A stretch of 64,000 bases of DNA from JBMNOZ01 sp050943335 (GCA_050943335.1 JBMNOZ010000006.1:29864-93863); one strand, 5' to 3'; positions 15,901 through 25,179 are shown, counted from the stretch's first letter. The notes: generated by a model from the sequence alone, not told the origin. Numbers and translations are program-made.

Positions 15901-18084
15901 TTACATTAAATGATTAATGAATACTTCCACTAACTCAGGATCAAACTGGGTACCAGCATTTGTTTTTAGTTCTTCTATCGCTGTTGTTTTAGTAAGAGCT
16001 TTCCTGTAGCTTCTTTCGCTGGTCATGGCATCATAGGCATCAGCAATGGCGATGATTCTAGATTTGAATGCTATTTCCTCTCCCTTGAGCCCTTTTGGAT
16101 AGCCTAGCCCGTCCCAGCGTTCGTGGTGGGACAAGATGTATTCGGCGATATCGGACAAATGGTTATCCGAGCTAAGTATTCTGTACCCTATCTCTGGATG
16201 GCGTCTGATCTCTTCAATTTCTACCTCATTTAATTTCCCAGGTTTATATAAAAGACTTCGGTCAAGCGCGATTTTCCCAATATCGTGGAGCAAACCTGCC
16301 GTGCGAAGGTCATCTATGTCCTGCTGGGCTAAACCTAATACTTTACCGAAACCCTGGCATAATTCGGACACTCTTCGAGCATGAGCCTCTTCCCTCTGTT
16401 CTTTTTCGAAAAGGGTGCTGATTATTGTTTTGATGGTCTTTCCACGCATACTGGGGCTTTCAAAAAGTTTGATTTTGTACATATTATCTTCTGCTTTCTT
16501 CAAGATTTCCTGGATTTCTTCTTCTTGATTCCTTTTTGTAGCACAGCCGAAAGAAATAGAGACCTCAATAGAGTTTATCCGCTCTTTGCCGAGCATAGTT
16601 CGTAAATATTTTATAATTTGCTCGGCTTCATAACAGCTTGTACGAGGCATTAGAATTATAAATTCGTCTCCCCCGATCCGGGCGACAAGATCTTCTGCCC
16701 GGCGATATTTGAGAAATAGCTCCGCTGTCTTTTTTAAAATTCTATCCCCTACGGCGTGACCAAAAGAATCATTTATTAATTTCAAGCCGTTCATATCCGC
16801 AGAGACAATAGTTAGGGGATAGTTTTCGGGGCTATCTAGCCTCTTTAATTCTTGTTCAAAATATCGGCGGTTATATAGACCTGTCAGTTGATCGTGGTAA
16901 CTAAGATACATAATTTCCGCTTCGTTTTTCTTCCGCTCGGTAATGTCCCTAAAGGTCACTACAGCGCCAATTATTTTCCCGTCATGATACTGGGGATGGG
17001 AAGAATACTCGACGGGAAAACAAGATCCATCAGCCCGCCAAAAGAATTCTTTGTCCTCCCGGGTACCTTCTCCTTTCAAAAAAGCTCGAAAAATTTTACA
17101 CTCCTCGATAGATAAGGGTGTGCCATCTACTAGTTTATAGTGAATCAGCCAGTGCATATTCTTTGCGAGTAAATCCTCTTTACGTTCATAGCCCAACATT
17201 TTAAGACAACTGACATTACAAAAAGTACAATTCCCATCGGTATCGATCCCATAAATAGCGTCCGCCGCGGAATCAAGAAGTAGGCGAATACTCTCTTCTC
17301 TTTTTATTAGTTCGGCATTAGTCCTTTCCAACTCTGCTGTGCGCTCTTTTACCTTAAGCTCCAGTTGTTTATTGAGCATTCTTATTTCTTCCTCTACTCT
17401 TTGCCGTTCGCTGATTTCTTCCTCTAAGATAGCATTGGTCTCCGCCAATTCAGCATTTAGTCCTTCTAATTCGAGAGTCCTCATCCGAACCATAGCATTG
17501 AGTTTTTTGTTTAATTCTTTGATTTCTGTTTTTTCTATTATTTCGTTGCCTAATTCAGAGGTTAAGGAAACATTTCTTAAAGCATACTGAGAAAGTAATT
17601 TAGCGTTTAAAAAAAGAAAGTTACAGATATTTTCAAACTGCTTTTTAGGCATTCTTTTTACTTTTAATAACTCTGTCCGGTAAAGCTCGCGGTCTACGCC
17701 GATCACATCGGCATACTCTACCATTTCTTCAATCTGACACTCCTCGGTCAACACTTGCCCAGCCAGCCAGATAGCGATTTGTTGATCCCCAAAAAAAATG
17801 CCGGCCGCAGCATCAATTAAGCCACCGCTCAAACATTTCTGGATTCTTGGCCCGTTTTTGTTGGGTTTCCCGATTATGAAGTCTGAATATAAACAGTTAC
17901 GAAGGCCGACTTCAGTTTTTCTTATAATATTGTTACATAGACTGCAAAAATTACTGGGCTTTGTGATGGGCGTGCCGTCAGGCTCAGTAATAAGTGAGGA
18001 TACACCCGTAGCCTCTGAAAATAAATCCTGAATCTTTTGGATCTCATTTAAATCAAATAAATCAGAAAATTTATACTCTCGCAT
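15901..18084 (-). CDS. PocR-PAS-GGDEF-HD-GYP cyclic-di-GMP signalling protein
   Basis: A 727-residue cytosolic multidomain protein. Residues 1-175 form a PocR-type sensory domain (CSLCNNIIRKTEVGLRNC, LIDAAAGIFFGDQ). Residues about 190-265 are coiled coil and about 265-385 a PAS/PAC module ending VVTFRDITERKKNEAEI. Residues about 390-545 are a GGDEF domain with intact RIGGDEF and an RAED inhibitory site five residues before it. Residues about 555-727 are an HD-GYP domain with HDIGK and HHERWDGLGYP. Both synthesis and breakdown of c-di-GMP look catalytically possible. No membrane segment is present. PocR domains often bind small hydrocarbon-type ligands, and cysteines here may hold a metal cluster. 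Confidence 0.9.
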   Translation of the reverse strand: MREYKFSDLFDLNEIQKIQDLFSEATGVSSLITEPDGTPITKPSNFCSLCNNIIRKTEVGLRNCLYSDFIIGKPNKNGPRIQKCLSGGLIDAAAGIFFGDQQIAIWLAGQVLTEECQIEEMVEYADVIGVDRELYRTELLKVKRMPKKQFENICNFLFLNAKLLSQYALRNVSLTSELGNEIIEKTEIKELNKKLNAMVRMRTLELEGLNAELAETNAILEEEISERQRVEEEIRMLNKQLELKVKERTAELERTNAELIKREESIRLLLDSAADAIYGIDTDGNCTFCNVSCLKMLGYERKEDLLAKNMHWLIHYKLVDGTPLSIEECKIFRAFLKGEGTREDKEFFWRADGSCFPVEYSSHPQYHDGKIIGAVVTFRDITERKKNEAEIMYLSYHDQLTGLYNRRYFEQELKRLDSPENYPLTIVSADMNGLKLINDSFGHAVGDRILKKTAELFLKYRRAEDLVARIGGDEFIILMPRTSCYEAEQIIKYLRTMLGKERINSIEVSISFGCATKRNQEEEIQEILKKAEDNMYKIKLFESPSMRGKTIKTIISTLFEKEQREEAHARRVSELCQGFGKVLGLAQQDIDDLRTAGLLHDIGKIALDRSLLYKPGKLNEVEIEEIRRHPEIGYRILSSDNHLSDIAEYILSHHERWDGLGYPKGLKGEEIAFKSRIIAIADAYDAMTSERSYRKALTKTTAIEELKTNAGTQFDPELVEVFINHLM

Positions 18085-18381
18085 AGAAATTCCTTCTTTT
18101 CTCCAACTTCCTCCATTTCGATCTCATCTACATAGGCTCAAAAATATATCCTTACTTCTTTTTGATTATTATTTAACTCATTATCCACCCGGATTATACA
18201 TAAAATACCATTATCATCTAGTGTACCAATAATATCCTATTATTTTCTCTTTTTCAACGATTTCTCATCTATTTTTGTGGAAATTTAGCATTTTTTTAGC
18301 AAGCTTCAAAGATTGCAAAACATACATCTCTTTCCGCCGGTAAAGTAGCGCTGGCGGCCTAATATTAGACATTCCCGTTTC

Positions 18382-18798
18382 TTAAAGGGCATCGGCAATT
18401 TTATAAAGTTCACCATTCTCCCGTTCAATCCGTCGCTTCAAAACACTGAATAGAGCTGTGGTTTCTTTAATAAAGTCTTCCGGCTGGTTTCTAATAGTTG
18501 TTGCCCCCGCCCATTTACGGCTGTATTCCGAAAATGATTCTTTAATACCCCCGTGCTCCGTAAAATACTTTTGAGCCAGGGAGGAGACCTGGGAATTGAC
18601 ATGATTTAGAAGTTCCGGATAGAGCACTTTATCTTCCATAGCTAAATGAACCTTTAACTTTCCAGCCAGTGTGGAGAGGTTTTTTCTGATAACCTCTGCG
18701 TTCTCTACTACTAAATCCGATTTCAAAAAGGCTTGGAGATCTAAAACAAGGGCCGACAAATCTTCGTGCTGCTCTCGTAGTAATTTCGTTCTCGACAT
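18382..18798 (-). CDS. Hemerythrin HHE cation-binding domain protein
   Basis: A 138-residue all-helical protein with HHE-type metal ligands: LREQHEDLSAL near residue 8, KVHLAMEDKVLYPELLNHV near residue 50, and YFTEHGGIKESF near residue 79. The family binds a diiron site and senses or scavenges oxygen, nitric oxide or metal. It starts at ATG 18798 with a GGAAAGGAG site. A sigma-A promoter lies upstream and a perfect 16-bp palindrome overlaps its -35 box, so a stress-responsive regulator probably controls it. The ligand is unknown. Confidence 0.85.
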   Translation of the reverse strand: MSRTKLLREQHEDLSALVLDLQAFLKSDLVVENAEVIRKNLSTLAGKLKVHLAMEDKVLYPELLNHVNSQVSSLAQKYFTEHGGIKESFSEYSRKWAGATTIRNQPEDFIKETTALFSVLKRRIERENGELYKIADAL

Positions 18799-18835
18799 TT
18801 TGACTCTCCTTTCCTTTGTTTGGTAATTTGCAGTA

Positions 18836-18865
18836 ATTATAGCGAAGGCTGCGATTTTCTGTCGG
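18836..18865 (-). promoter_or_regulatory. Promoter of the hemerythrin gene
   Basis: On the minus strand -10 TATAAT (18836-18841) follows CCGACA (18860-18865) after 18 nt. The -35 box overlaps the palindrome at 18864-18879, as expected for repression by blocking polymerase. Confidence 0.6.
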
Positions 18866-18879
18866 TAACCTAGGTTACC
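18864..18879. promoter_or_regulatory. Perfect 16-bp palindromic operator candidate
   Basis: GGTAACCTAGGTTACC is an exact inverted repeat at the -35 region of the hemerythrin promoter. The length and symmetry fit a dimeric regulator. The regulator is not in the immediate neighbourhood and I cannot name it. Confidence 0.6.
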
Positions 18880-18897
18880 AAAAACAGGAATAAGGAC

Positions 18898-18924
18898 AAA
18901 AGCAGGGGCTTAATCCCCTGCTTT
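18898..18924. terminator. Intrinsic terminator after the double-P-loop ATPase gene
   Basis: AAAGCAGGGG and CCCCTGCTTT form a 10-bp stem with a short loop, followed on the minus strand by TTTTG. It closes the ATPase transcript before the hemerythrin promoter. Confidence 0.8.
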
Positions 18925-18963
18925 AAAAAGAATGCCAAACCTTGAAATTAAAGGCTTCTTAAT

Positions 18964-20079
18964 TTAATGATAAAAAGCGGTAGCGGCTGTCTCCCCTCCC
19001 ACTAGGCGGAAAATTGCACTGATTATTTCTTCCCCCTTTTCTCTGACGGCCGCAAAATCTAAATTTGGAATGTAATATTGCTCCAGAATATCATGTTCTG
19101 CCTTAGCCTCCCGGATACAGCTCAATCCCTTTTCAATTAATTCAGTTAAGATAAGGTTATCACTTTCAATTGTGTCTTGAAAAGTAAGCGTCATCTTGCG
19201 GTCTAGATAGCGATTTAGGTCAAATTGCCCCGTCAGCAGTTCTTTCTTGTCCTCCAATTCCGCACTAGTTGTGATTGCCAGGCCGAGATCTTTAATTAAA
19301 ACTGTTCCGATTTTTCTGGGAATCAGGGGGGTATGATAAATCTCAGTATCTAATCCTTTGGCAATTGCTTGGGAAGCAACCTTTTCTAGTAAAGTACTTT
19401 TGCCAGTCCCCATTTCCCCTTTTAAATAATAAATTTTATCCGCTTGTTGGACAATGGAAGCGCTGAAATCTACAAAACCTTCTGGCGTATAAGCGCAAGA
19501 GAATAAATGTCTCTCCCGCCCGACTTTTTCCTGGGAGTATGTACTCTTCAATAAATCCAGGAACTGGGCTGTAAGTTTATTGACTTTGGCAAAATCCATA
19601 CTGCGGCGATAGAGGTCCGATATATTCTCAGCCACTGACCTGGCGGCCTTTAAAAAAGAATAAGCACGAGCGAAATGTCGGCTAACCTCATCTGTGGAGG
19701 CTTTAATTTTTTCCCAGTTTTGTTTTAGCTTCACCTCATCCCAAAATTCACCCAGATTAACAATCTCATCGACTACCCCTGGGTATTTGGGATCTATGAT
19801 ATGAGGGGTAGTACCATCAACTATAACGACACCCACTTCGGGGACAGCAATTCCGTCTAAAGAATTACTATCAGAAGAACAATGGTGAAATTCTACATTA
19901 TACCCGCAAGTGAGCATTTTTTGGCCAACACGTCTCATGAGGGTAGATTTCCCAACCCCGGGCCCTCCTTTGAGAATAAAAACCCTTTGCTCTCCTTTTT
20001 CCAATAAGTAGGGATAAAAAGAATAAAAACCTTCCGCGGTATTTCCCCCCGGAAAAACTTTAATGACCTTACCACTCAT
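18964..20079 (-). CDS. Double P-loop ATPase, uncharacterised (PRK06851-type)
   Basis: A 371-residue protein with two Walker A loops: GGPGVGKSTLMRRV near residue 36 and GEMGTGKSTLLEKV near residue 220. Each is followed by a similar half (YNVEFHHCSSDSNSLDGIAVPEVGVVIVDGTTPHII and LDTEIYHTPLIPRKIGTVLIKDLGLAITTS), so it looks like an internal duplication. ATG 20079 is preferred to GTG 20088 because of the AAGGAG site. This is a clostridial family with no function known to me. It is flanked by a terminator and a divergent secreted-protein gene. Confidence 0.75.
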   Translation of the reverse strand: MSGKVIKVFPGGNTAEGFYSFYPYLLEKGEQRVFILKGGPGVGKSTLMRRVGQKMLTCGYNVEFHHCSSDSNSLDGIAVPEVGVVIVDGTTPHIIDPKYPGVVDEIVNLGEFWDEVKLKQNWEKIKASTDEVSRHFARAYSFLKAARSVAENISDLYRRSMDFAKVNKLTAQFLDLLKSTYSQEKVGRERHLFSCAYTPEGFVDFSASIVQQADKIYYLKGEMGTGKSTLLEKVASQAIAKGLDTEIYHTPLIPRKIGTVLIKDLGLAITTSAELEDKKELLTGQFDLNRYLDRKMTLTFQDTIESDNLILTELIEKGLSCIREAKAEHDILEQYYIPNLDFAAVREKGEEIISAIFRLVGGETAATAFYH

Positions 20080-20236
20080 AAATAACACTCCTTAAATATG
20101 CAACCCTCTGCAATTCAGTTTATTATTCCCCAAACCGGAAAGTGAAAGTTAATAATTTATTAATGATCTGTTTAGAGGAAAGTAAGCTTTAGTGAATAAA
20201 ATTAAAATAGAAGATTATTACAAGGAGTGAAAAAGA

Positions 20237-21472
20237 ATGAGACTTAAGAAAAGATCAGCCTTGTTGCTTAGCTTTACCCTCGGAGCTCTACTTTTGGCCT
20301 CCACGGCTCTGGCGGATATTGCTAATAAAGATGGCTATGAACAACTTAAAGACAGCTTAAAATTTACTGCTGAGAAATGCAGTACTAAACTGGACAGCTT
20401 TACTATAGAAACTTCTATGACCATAAAAAATAACGGCACAGTTGTAACCTCGGAAAAGGAAGTAAAAAAGTATGATCGAAAAAATGGGGCTACAGAGAGT
20501 ATTAGCAAAAGATCTGATCCCTATGAATATTACTGGTATCGGGATAAGACCACGGACATCCACTATAACTCTACTGAAAAGGTCTATGTTGTTACCGAGT
20601 ATGACACGGAAAGGGAAAACATTAATATTAATAACCCCTTCCAAGAAGAAATAGCGCCGGATTTGGAACGAATTGCCGATGCTTTAATAGGGGGATTAAG
20701 AAACAATGTGGTTGTCAAACCCCTAGCTGACAATGGTAAGGAGTTTTCCGGTTCTTTATCTGAAGTTCAAATTCCCGCTCTAATCAATGCTCTTGTTTCT
20801 TTACAGGTAAAGCAGACCTTTGGGGCCTCCCACATGGGACAAAAAGGTTTCCCCGTCTTAACCAAGGATATATATATTAAAGAAGTCACCGGTTCTGCCC
20901 GCACTAACTCGGAAGGGATTTTAGAAAAAGTCCTCGGTACCGCTCTTATCCACGGTAAAGACAGTAAAGGTAACTCTCATGAGCTCTCTTTAGAATTACG
21001 AGTCCAGATTTCTAAGATTAATTCCACTGTCGTCACTAAACCGGACCTTAAAGATAAAAAAGTTGTTAAAGAAAAGGGAGTATGGATAGACAGGCACGCC
21101 GGGATCTCAAATCCGGAAAAATTCCTCGGCAAGTTTAAAAATGATATTATAATCGAAAAAGAAGGTAAATTCGTCAAAGTTGGCGAAAGACACCTTACAA
21201 TAACTAATATTAACCATGATTCGGTCAGCGGAAGCTATAAAGAAGAATACAAACCAGAGTTTGCAGCCGAGTATGAAAACAAAAAATTAGAGTTCTCCTT
21301 TACAGCAAAGTTCACAAACGATCCCCACCAGGGAAAATTTACAATCACTTCCCCAGGTGTTAAAAGAGAAGGAACGCTCTACTTTAACGAACATGGAGCA
21401 AAAATTGAACTTTGGTTTAACACCCCTCATGAAAATCCATTTGATCCCACCTTCTCCCCTGTTCTGGAATAA
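20237..21472 (+). CDS. Secreted protein of unknown function
   Basis: A 411-residue protein with a clear N-terminal signal peptide (basic MRLKKRSA, hydrophobic LLLSFTLGALLLASTALA, likely cut after ALA at residue 26). The mature part is rich in Lys, Asp and beta-strand-forming repeats and has no motif I recognise. It precedes an ABC exporter and a two-component system in the same direction. It could be the extracellular substrate, sensor partner or target of that system; this is inference from position. An AAGGAG site precedes ATG 20237. Confidence 0.7.
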   Translation: MRLKKRSALLLSFTLGALLLASTALADIANKDGYEQLKDSLKFTAEKCSTKLDSFTIETSMTIKNNGTVVTSEKEVKKYDRKNGATESISKRSDPYEYYWYRDKTTDIHYNSTEKVYVVTEYDTERENININNPFQEEIAPDLERIADALIGGLRNNVVVKPLADNGKEFSGSLSEVQIPALINALVSLQVKQTFGASHMGQKGFPVLTKDIYIKEVTGSARTNSEGILEKVLGTALIHGKDSKGNSHELSLELRVQISKINSTVVTKPDLKDKKVVKEKGVWIDRHAGISNPEKFLGKFKNDIIIEKEGKFVKVGERHLTITNINHDSVSGSYKEEYKPEFAAEYENKKLEFSFTAKFTNDPHQGKFTITSPGVKREGTLYFNEHGAKIELWFNTPHENPFDPTFSPVLE

Positions 21473-21501
21473 GAAAACTTCAATTTAAATAAATTCCGGG
21501 C

Positions 21502-21529
21502 ATCCGGCGGTAACTTTTTGCCGCCGGAT
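21502..21529 (+). terminator. GC-rich hairpin between the secreted protein and the ABC exporter
   Basis: ATCCGGCGG and CCGCCGGAT form a perfect 9-bp stem with an 11-nt loop. No U-tract follows, so it may be an mRNA-stability or partial-termination element rather than a strong terminator. Confidence 0.5.
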
Positions 21530-21555
21530 ATTCCTGGCCTTAGGAGGAAAATTCA

Positions 21556-22302
21556 TTGGTTTCAAATACAGTCCTGGAAATTGAAAACTTAACCAAAATC
21601 TATCCTAACGGGCGCGGCATAAACGACATTAACATCCAGATCGAACAAGGCGATATTTTCGGTTTTCTAGGTCCTAACGGGGCGGGGAAAACCACAGCCA
21701 TGAAAGTTATGACCGGTCTGATTAAGCCGGATCGCGGCGAGGTCCGAATTTTTGGTCACAGTATTATCAACGCCTATGAAAAAGCAATGCAAAATGTCGG
21801 CTGTTTAATAGAGACCGCTGAAAGCTACCCTTTTTTGAGTACCTTTGATAATCTAAAACTCCAAGCCCGCTATTATCCTCAAGTTGATGCCCGAAGAATA
21901 GAAGAAGTTTTGGAACTCACCGGACTTTCAAAATACAAACATGAAAAGCCCCGGCGCTTTTCCCTGGGAATGAAACAACGCTTAGGCTTAGCTGCTGCAA
22001 TATTATCCCGTCCCAAAATCCTAATTTTAGATGAACCCTTAAATGGGCTGGATGTGGAAGGGATGATTGAAATGCGCAATTTAATTAAAAACCTAGCTCA
22101 GGAAGAAGGAGCCACCTTTTTTATTTCCAGCCACTTAATCCACGATGTGGAGCTAACCTGTACCCGCATCGGGGTCATTAATAACGGTCGGATGCTCAGC
22201 ATCGATACAACGGAAAACATTCTAAAAAACTTTGCATCCTTGGAACATTATTTTGTAAGCGAGGTAGGTAAAAATGGCCTTATTTCGAGCAGCCCTAAGT
22301 AA
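21556..22302 (+). CDS. ABC transporter ATP-binding protein (BcrA type)
   Basis: A 248-residue ATPase with Walker A GPNGAGKTTAMKV, signature FSLGMKQRLGLAAAI, Walker B KILILDEPLNGLD and the H-loop ISSHLIHDVE. This matches the bacitracin-resistance BcrA/antimicrobial-peptide exporter group. It starts at TTG 21556 behind AGGAGG. It overlaps the permease gene by 29 nt, so the two are translationally coupled. The substrate is unknown; such systems usually remove or sense cell-envelope antibiotics. Confidence 0.9.
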   Translation: MVSNTVLEIENLTKIYPNGRGINDINIQIEQGDIFGFLGPNGAGKTTAMKVMTGLIKPDRGEVRIFGHSIINAYEKAMQNVGCLIETAESYPFLSTFDNLKLQARYYPQVDARRIEEVLELTGLSKYKHEKPRRFSLGMKQRLGLAAAILSRPKILILDEPLNGLDVEGMIEMRNLIKNLAQEEGATFFISSHLIHDVELTCTRIGVINNGRMLSIDTTENILKNFASLEHYFVSEVGKNGLISSSPK

Positions 22303-23026
22303 TGAACTTGAAAAATTATATAAGAAAAAAAAGGTCTTGCTGGCCCTTATCTTATCCGTTTTGGTAGTGATTATCGGTCAGTTAATCATTCTAGTGCTTA
22401 GAAGCGGTTTCGGCTTAAGAGGAGTTGGGAGCCTGGAGTTTTCTATTTTAATTTTATCTATTGTGGTAAACACTATTCTTCCCCTTTTTACCGCTTTAAT
22501 GGCCATTGACTGTTTTTCCGGGGAATATGCTAATAACAGCATACGTATCACTTTGACTCGCCCTGTTTCCCGTTTTAAAATCTTTACCGCCAAAGTCACC
22601 GCCATAGGCATCTTTATTCTCAGCAACCTATTATTACTATTTATTCTCTCCACCATAGCGGGGTTTATATTTAACACTAGCTCAGCAACTATCAGCACCT
22701 TTGGCCACACATTTTTAGCCTATTTAGTAAGTGTTTTTCCGTTGCTGGTTTTAGCCCTAGCCATTGTCCTATTAACCAATATCTTAAAAAGCGGAACTCT
22801 GGTTTTCTTTATCTCTATTATTCTGTTTCTAGCTTTAAAAGCAGGGGGAGTGCTGTTTTCCCAATATTCCAACCTCTTTATCACTTCCTACCTCGATTGG
22901 TATAACCTCTGGCTCATAAGTTCCTTACCTTTTGTCAAGATTATACGGCTGGCCTTGTTGATGCTCGGCTATGCTATAATGTTATTTACCGCCGGTTTTT
23001 ACCTTTTTGACAAAAAAGAACTATAA
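22274..23026 (+). CDS. ABC-2 type transporter permease
   Basis: A 250-residue membrane protein with about six hydrophobic segments (at roughly residues 20-40, 50-70, 100-130, 140-165, 170-190 and 220-245). A cytosolic segment FSGEYANNSIRITLTRPVSRFKIFTAKV is typical of BcrB/ABC-2 permeases. It pairs with the preceding ATPase to form the exporter. The start overlaps the ATPase end and the stop lies 15 nt before the sensor kinase. Confidence 0.85.
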   Translation: MALFRAALSNELEKLYKKKKVLLALILSVLVVIIGQLIILVLRSGFGLRGVGSLEFSILILSIVVNTILPLFTALMAIDCFSGEYANNSIRITLTRPVSRFKIFTAKVTAIGIFILSNLLLLFILSTIAGFIFNTSSATISTFGHTFLAYLVSVFPLLVLALAIVLLTNILKSGTLVFFISIILFLALKAGGVLFSQYSNLFITSYLDWYNLWLISSLPFVKIIRLALLMLGYAIMLFTAGFYLFDKKEL

Positions 23027-23041
23027 GGAATCGAGGGCAAA

Positions 23042-24499
23042 ATGAACCTACGGAAACGACTTTTAATTGCTAATGCCTCAACAGTACTTATCCCTTTGGC
23101 TATTACTGTTTTATTAGGTTTAGCAATTCTTTTTACAGCCTCAAAGCTTTACGGAGCTAATTTTTCTTTAGAAAACTATCATAAGCTAGCCCAAATAAAA
23201 CACTCCCTAACCGGAGAACCTCATAGTATTTTGAACCACAAGCCAGAGGTCTTTAAAGAACGGGCTTTTCAAGATAATTTGAAGAAACAATTGACTGCCT
23301 TAGGTGGAAAATTGTTTTTCATTTTGGAAGATCGGGTAATCTATGCAACTGACAGCTTTACAAAGACCGATCTGGCTAAACTTATGGAAATCGGCTTAGA
23401 TAGAGAGAATGCAGAGCTCTTCGTTCTTGCTAACACCTCTTACGCTGTTGAACTTATTGAGCTCCATTTTAGTGATGGCACAAAAGGGTATATCGGTCTT
23501 TTAGCTCCAGTAGACTGGTCAAAAGAAGCTCTACGCAAATTTTTAATCTCTCTCCTTATTATTTTTTTGCTCTCCTTTGTCCTCACCAATGCTCTGGTAT
23601 CTCACCAATACTATAACAGTATCATTACTCCCCTGAATAATTTGCAAAAAGCAGCTCTTGAAATCGGCAACGGCAACTTAAATGTCCAAATTGCTGAGGA
23701 AGGGGATCAGGAAATCCAGAGTCTATGCCGAGGTTTAGAGCTTATGAGAATAAAGCTAAAGGAATCCATCCACAACCAATTAAAATATGAGGATAACCGC
23801 AAATTACTGGTCTCCAGCATCTCCCACGATTTAAAGACCCCTGTCACCTCCATTAAAGGCTATGTGGAAGGAATCCTAGATGGCGTTGCCACCACTCCTG
23901 AGAAAACTGAGAAATACTTGCGCACCATTTACCAAAAGGCGGAGCAAATGGATCAAATGATTGATGATTTGCTTATTTACGCTAAATTAGATCTAAAACA
24001 ACTTCCCTTTGATTTTCAAAGAACGGATCTGCGCCAATATATAGAAACCTACCTGAATCAGGTGCGCCCGGAATTGGAACAGCAAGGAATAATTCTTTCT
24101 TTTGAGAATCTATCCAAACCCGCGCTAGTCCAATTAGACCGAGAACGAATGCAAAGAGTTTTAGACAATATCCTTGATAACTCTAAAAAACATCTCGATA
24201 AGCTACCGCCCAAGATCAGTATAATCCTTAGAGAAACCCACACTAGTATCACCATTGAAATTAAGGACAACGGTTCTGGTATTAAAGACCGGGATTTGCC
24301 CCATGTTTTTGATCGCTTTTACCGGGCTGATGAATCCCGAGGGCGAATTAAAGGCAGTGGCCTTGGTTTAGCTATTGCCAAACAAATTGTAGAAGGCCAT
24401 CAAGGCAAGATCTGGGCGGTAGGACACCAAAGAGAAGGAACCAGTATTATGATTTCACTGCCTAAAGAAAAAGGGAGAGAGAAATGGAAAAAATATTGA
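23042..24499 (+). CDS. Sensor histidine kinase
   Basis: A 485-residue membrane kinase. Two transmembrane segments (about residues 13-35 and 170-190) flank an extracellular sensor region of about 130 residues. A HAMP linker follows, then the phosphoacceptor SSISHDLKTPVTSIKGYVEG (His near residue 263). The ATP domain has N-box DNILDNSKKH, DNGSG and GSGLGLAIAKQIVEGH. It overlaps the response regulator gene. With the ABC exporter upstream this resembles peptide-antibiotic sensing modules, though the sensor domain here is larger than the short BceS type. Confidence 0.92.
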   Translation: MNLRKRLLIANASTVLIPLAITVLLGLAILFTASKLYGANFSLENYHKLAQIKHSLTGEPHSILNHKPEVFKERAFQDNLKKQLTALGGKLFFILEDRVIYATDSFTKTDLAKLMEIGLDRENAELFVLANTSYAVELIELHFSDGTKGYIGLLAPVDWSKEALRKFLISLLIIFLLSFVLTNALVSHQYYNSIITPLNNLQKAALEIGNGNLNVQIAEEGDQEIQSLCRGLELMRIKLKESIHNQLKYEDNRKLLVSSISHDLKTPVTSIKGYVEGILDGVATTPEKTEKYLRTIYQKAEQMDQMIDDLLIYAKLDLKQLPFDFQRTDLRQYIETYLNQVRPELEQQGIILSFENLSKPALVQLDRERMQRVLDNILDNSKKHLDKLPPKISIILRETHTSITIEIKDNGSGIKDRDLPHVFDRFYRADESRGRIKGSGLGLAIAKQIVEGHQGKIWAVGHQREGTSIMISLPKEKGREKWKKY

Positions 24500-25179
24500 T
24501 CATTGAGGATGATTTAAGCATTGCCGAACTCCAAAGAGATTATTTCGAAGTGGCGGGTTTTGAAGTAACAATCTGCCCTGATGGGGAACAAGGCCTTCAA
24601 CTCTTAGAAAAGGAATCGTATGATCTTTTGATCCTAGACATAATGCTTCCCGGTCTGAATGGCTTGGAAGTTTTACGTCTTCTTCAGGAGGAGAAAGATA
24701 TCCCCATCTTATTGGTTTCCGCAAAAAAAGATGAGATTGATAAAATTAAAGGTTTTAATTTAGGAGCCGATGATTATATTACCAAACCTTTTAGCCCGGG
24801 AGAGCTAGTAGCCCGAGCTAAAGCGCACCTACGCAATTACAAAGCCCTTAAGGAACGTTACCACGGAAAAAACAGTACCCAAAAACTAATTATTCGGGGT
24901 TTGACAATTGAGATTGAAGCCCGGCGGGTTTTTGTCAATAAACAAGAGATAAATTTGGCGCACAAAGAGTTTGATTTGCTATATTACTTAGCCAGCAACC
25001 CCAACCGGGTTTTTAGCCGGGAAGAACTCTTCGAAAAACTCTGGGGTTTAGATTCTCTTGGAGATGCTTCAACAGTTACGGTTCATATCGCAAGAATCCG
25101 GGAAAAAATAGAAGCCAACCCTTCTAATCCCCAATATATTGAAACTGTATGGGGGGTGGGCTATCGGTTTCGGGTATAA
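24484..25179 (+). CDS. OmpR/PhoB-family response regulator
   Basis: A 231-residue regulator with a receiver domain (acidic EDD at residues 8-10, phosphoacceptor in LLILDIMLPGLNG, Lys in YITKPF). The C-terminal winged helix has RVFSREELFEKLWG and VHIARIREKIE, ending ETVWGVGYRFRV. The start lies 16 nt inside the kinase gene with a GGGAGAG site, giving coupled translation. It is expected to control the neighbouring exporter genes. Confidence 0.94.
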   Translation: MEKILIIEDDLSIAELQRDYFEVAGFEVTICPDGEQGLQLLEKESYDLLILDIMLPGLNGLEVLRLLQEEKDIPILLVSAKKDEIDKIKGFNLGADDYITKPFSPGELVARAKAHLRNYKALKERYHGKNSTQKLIIRGLTIEIEARRVFVNKQEINLAHKEFDLLYYLASNPNRVFSREELFEKLWGLDSLGDASTVTVHIARIREKIEANPSNPQYIETVWGVGYRFRV

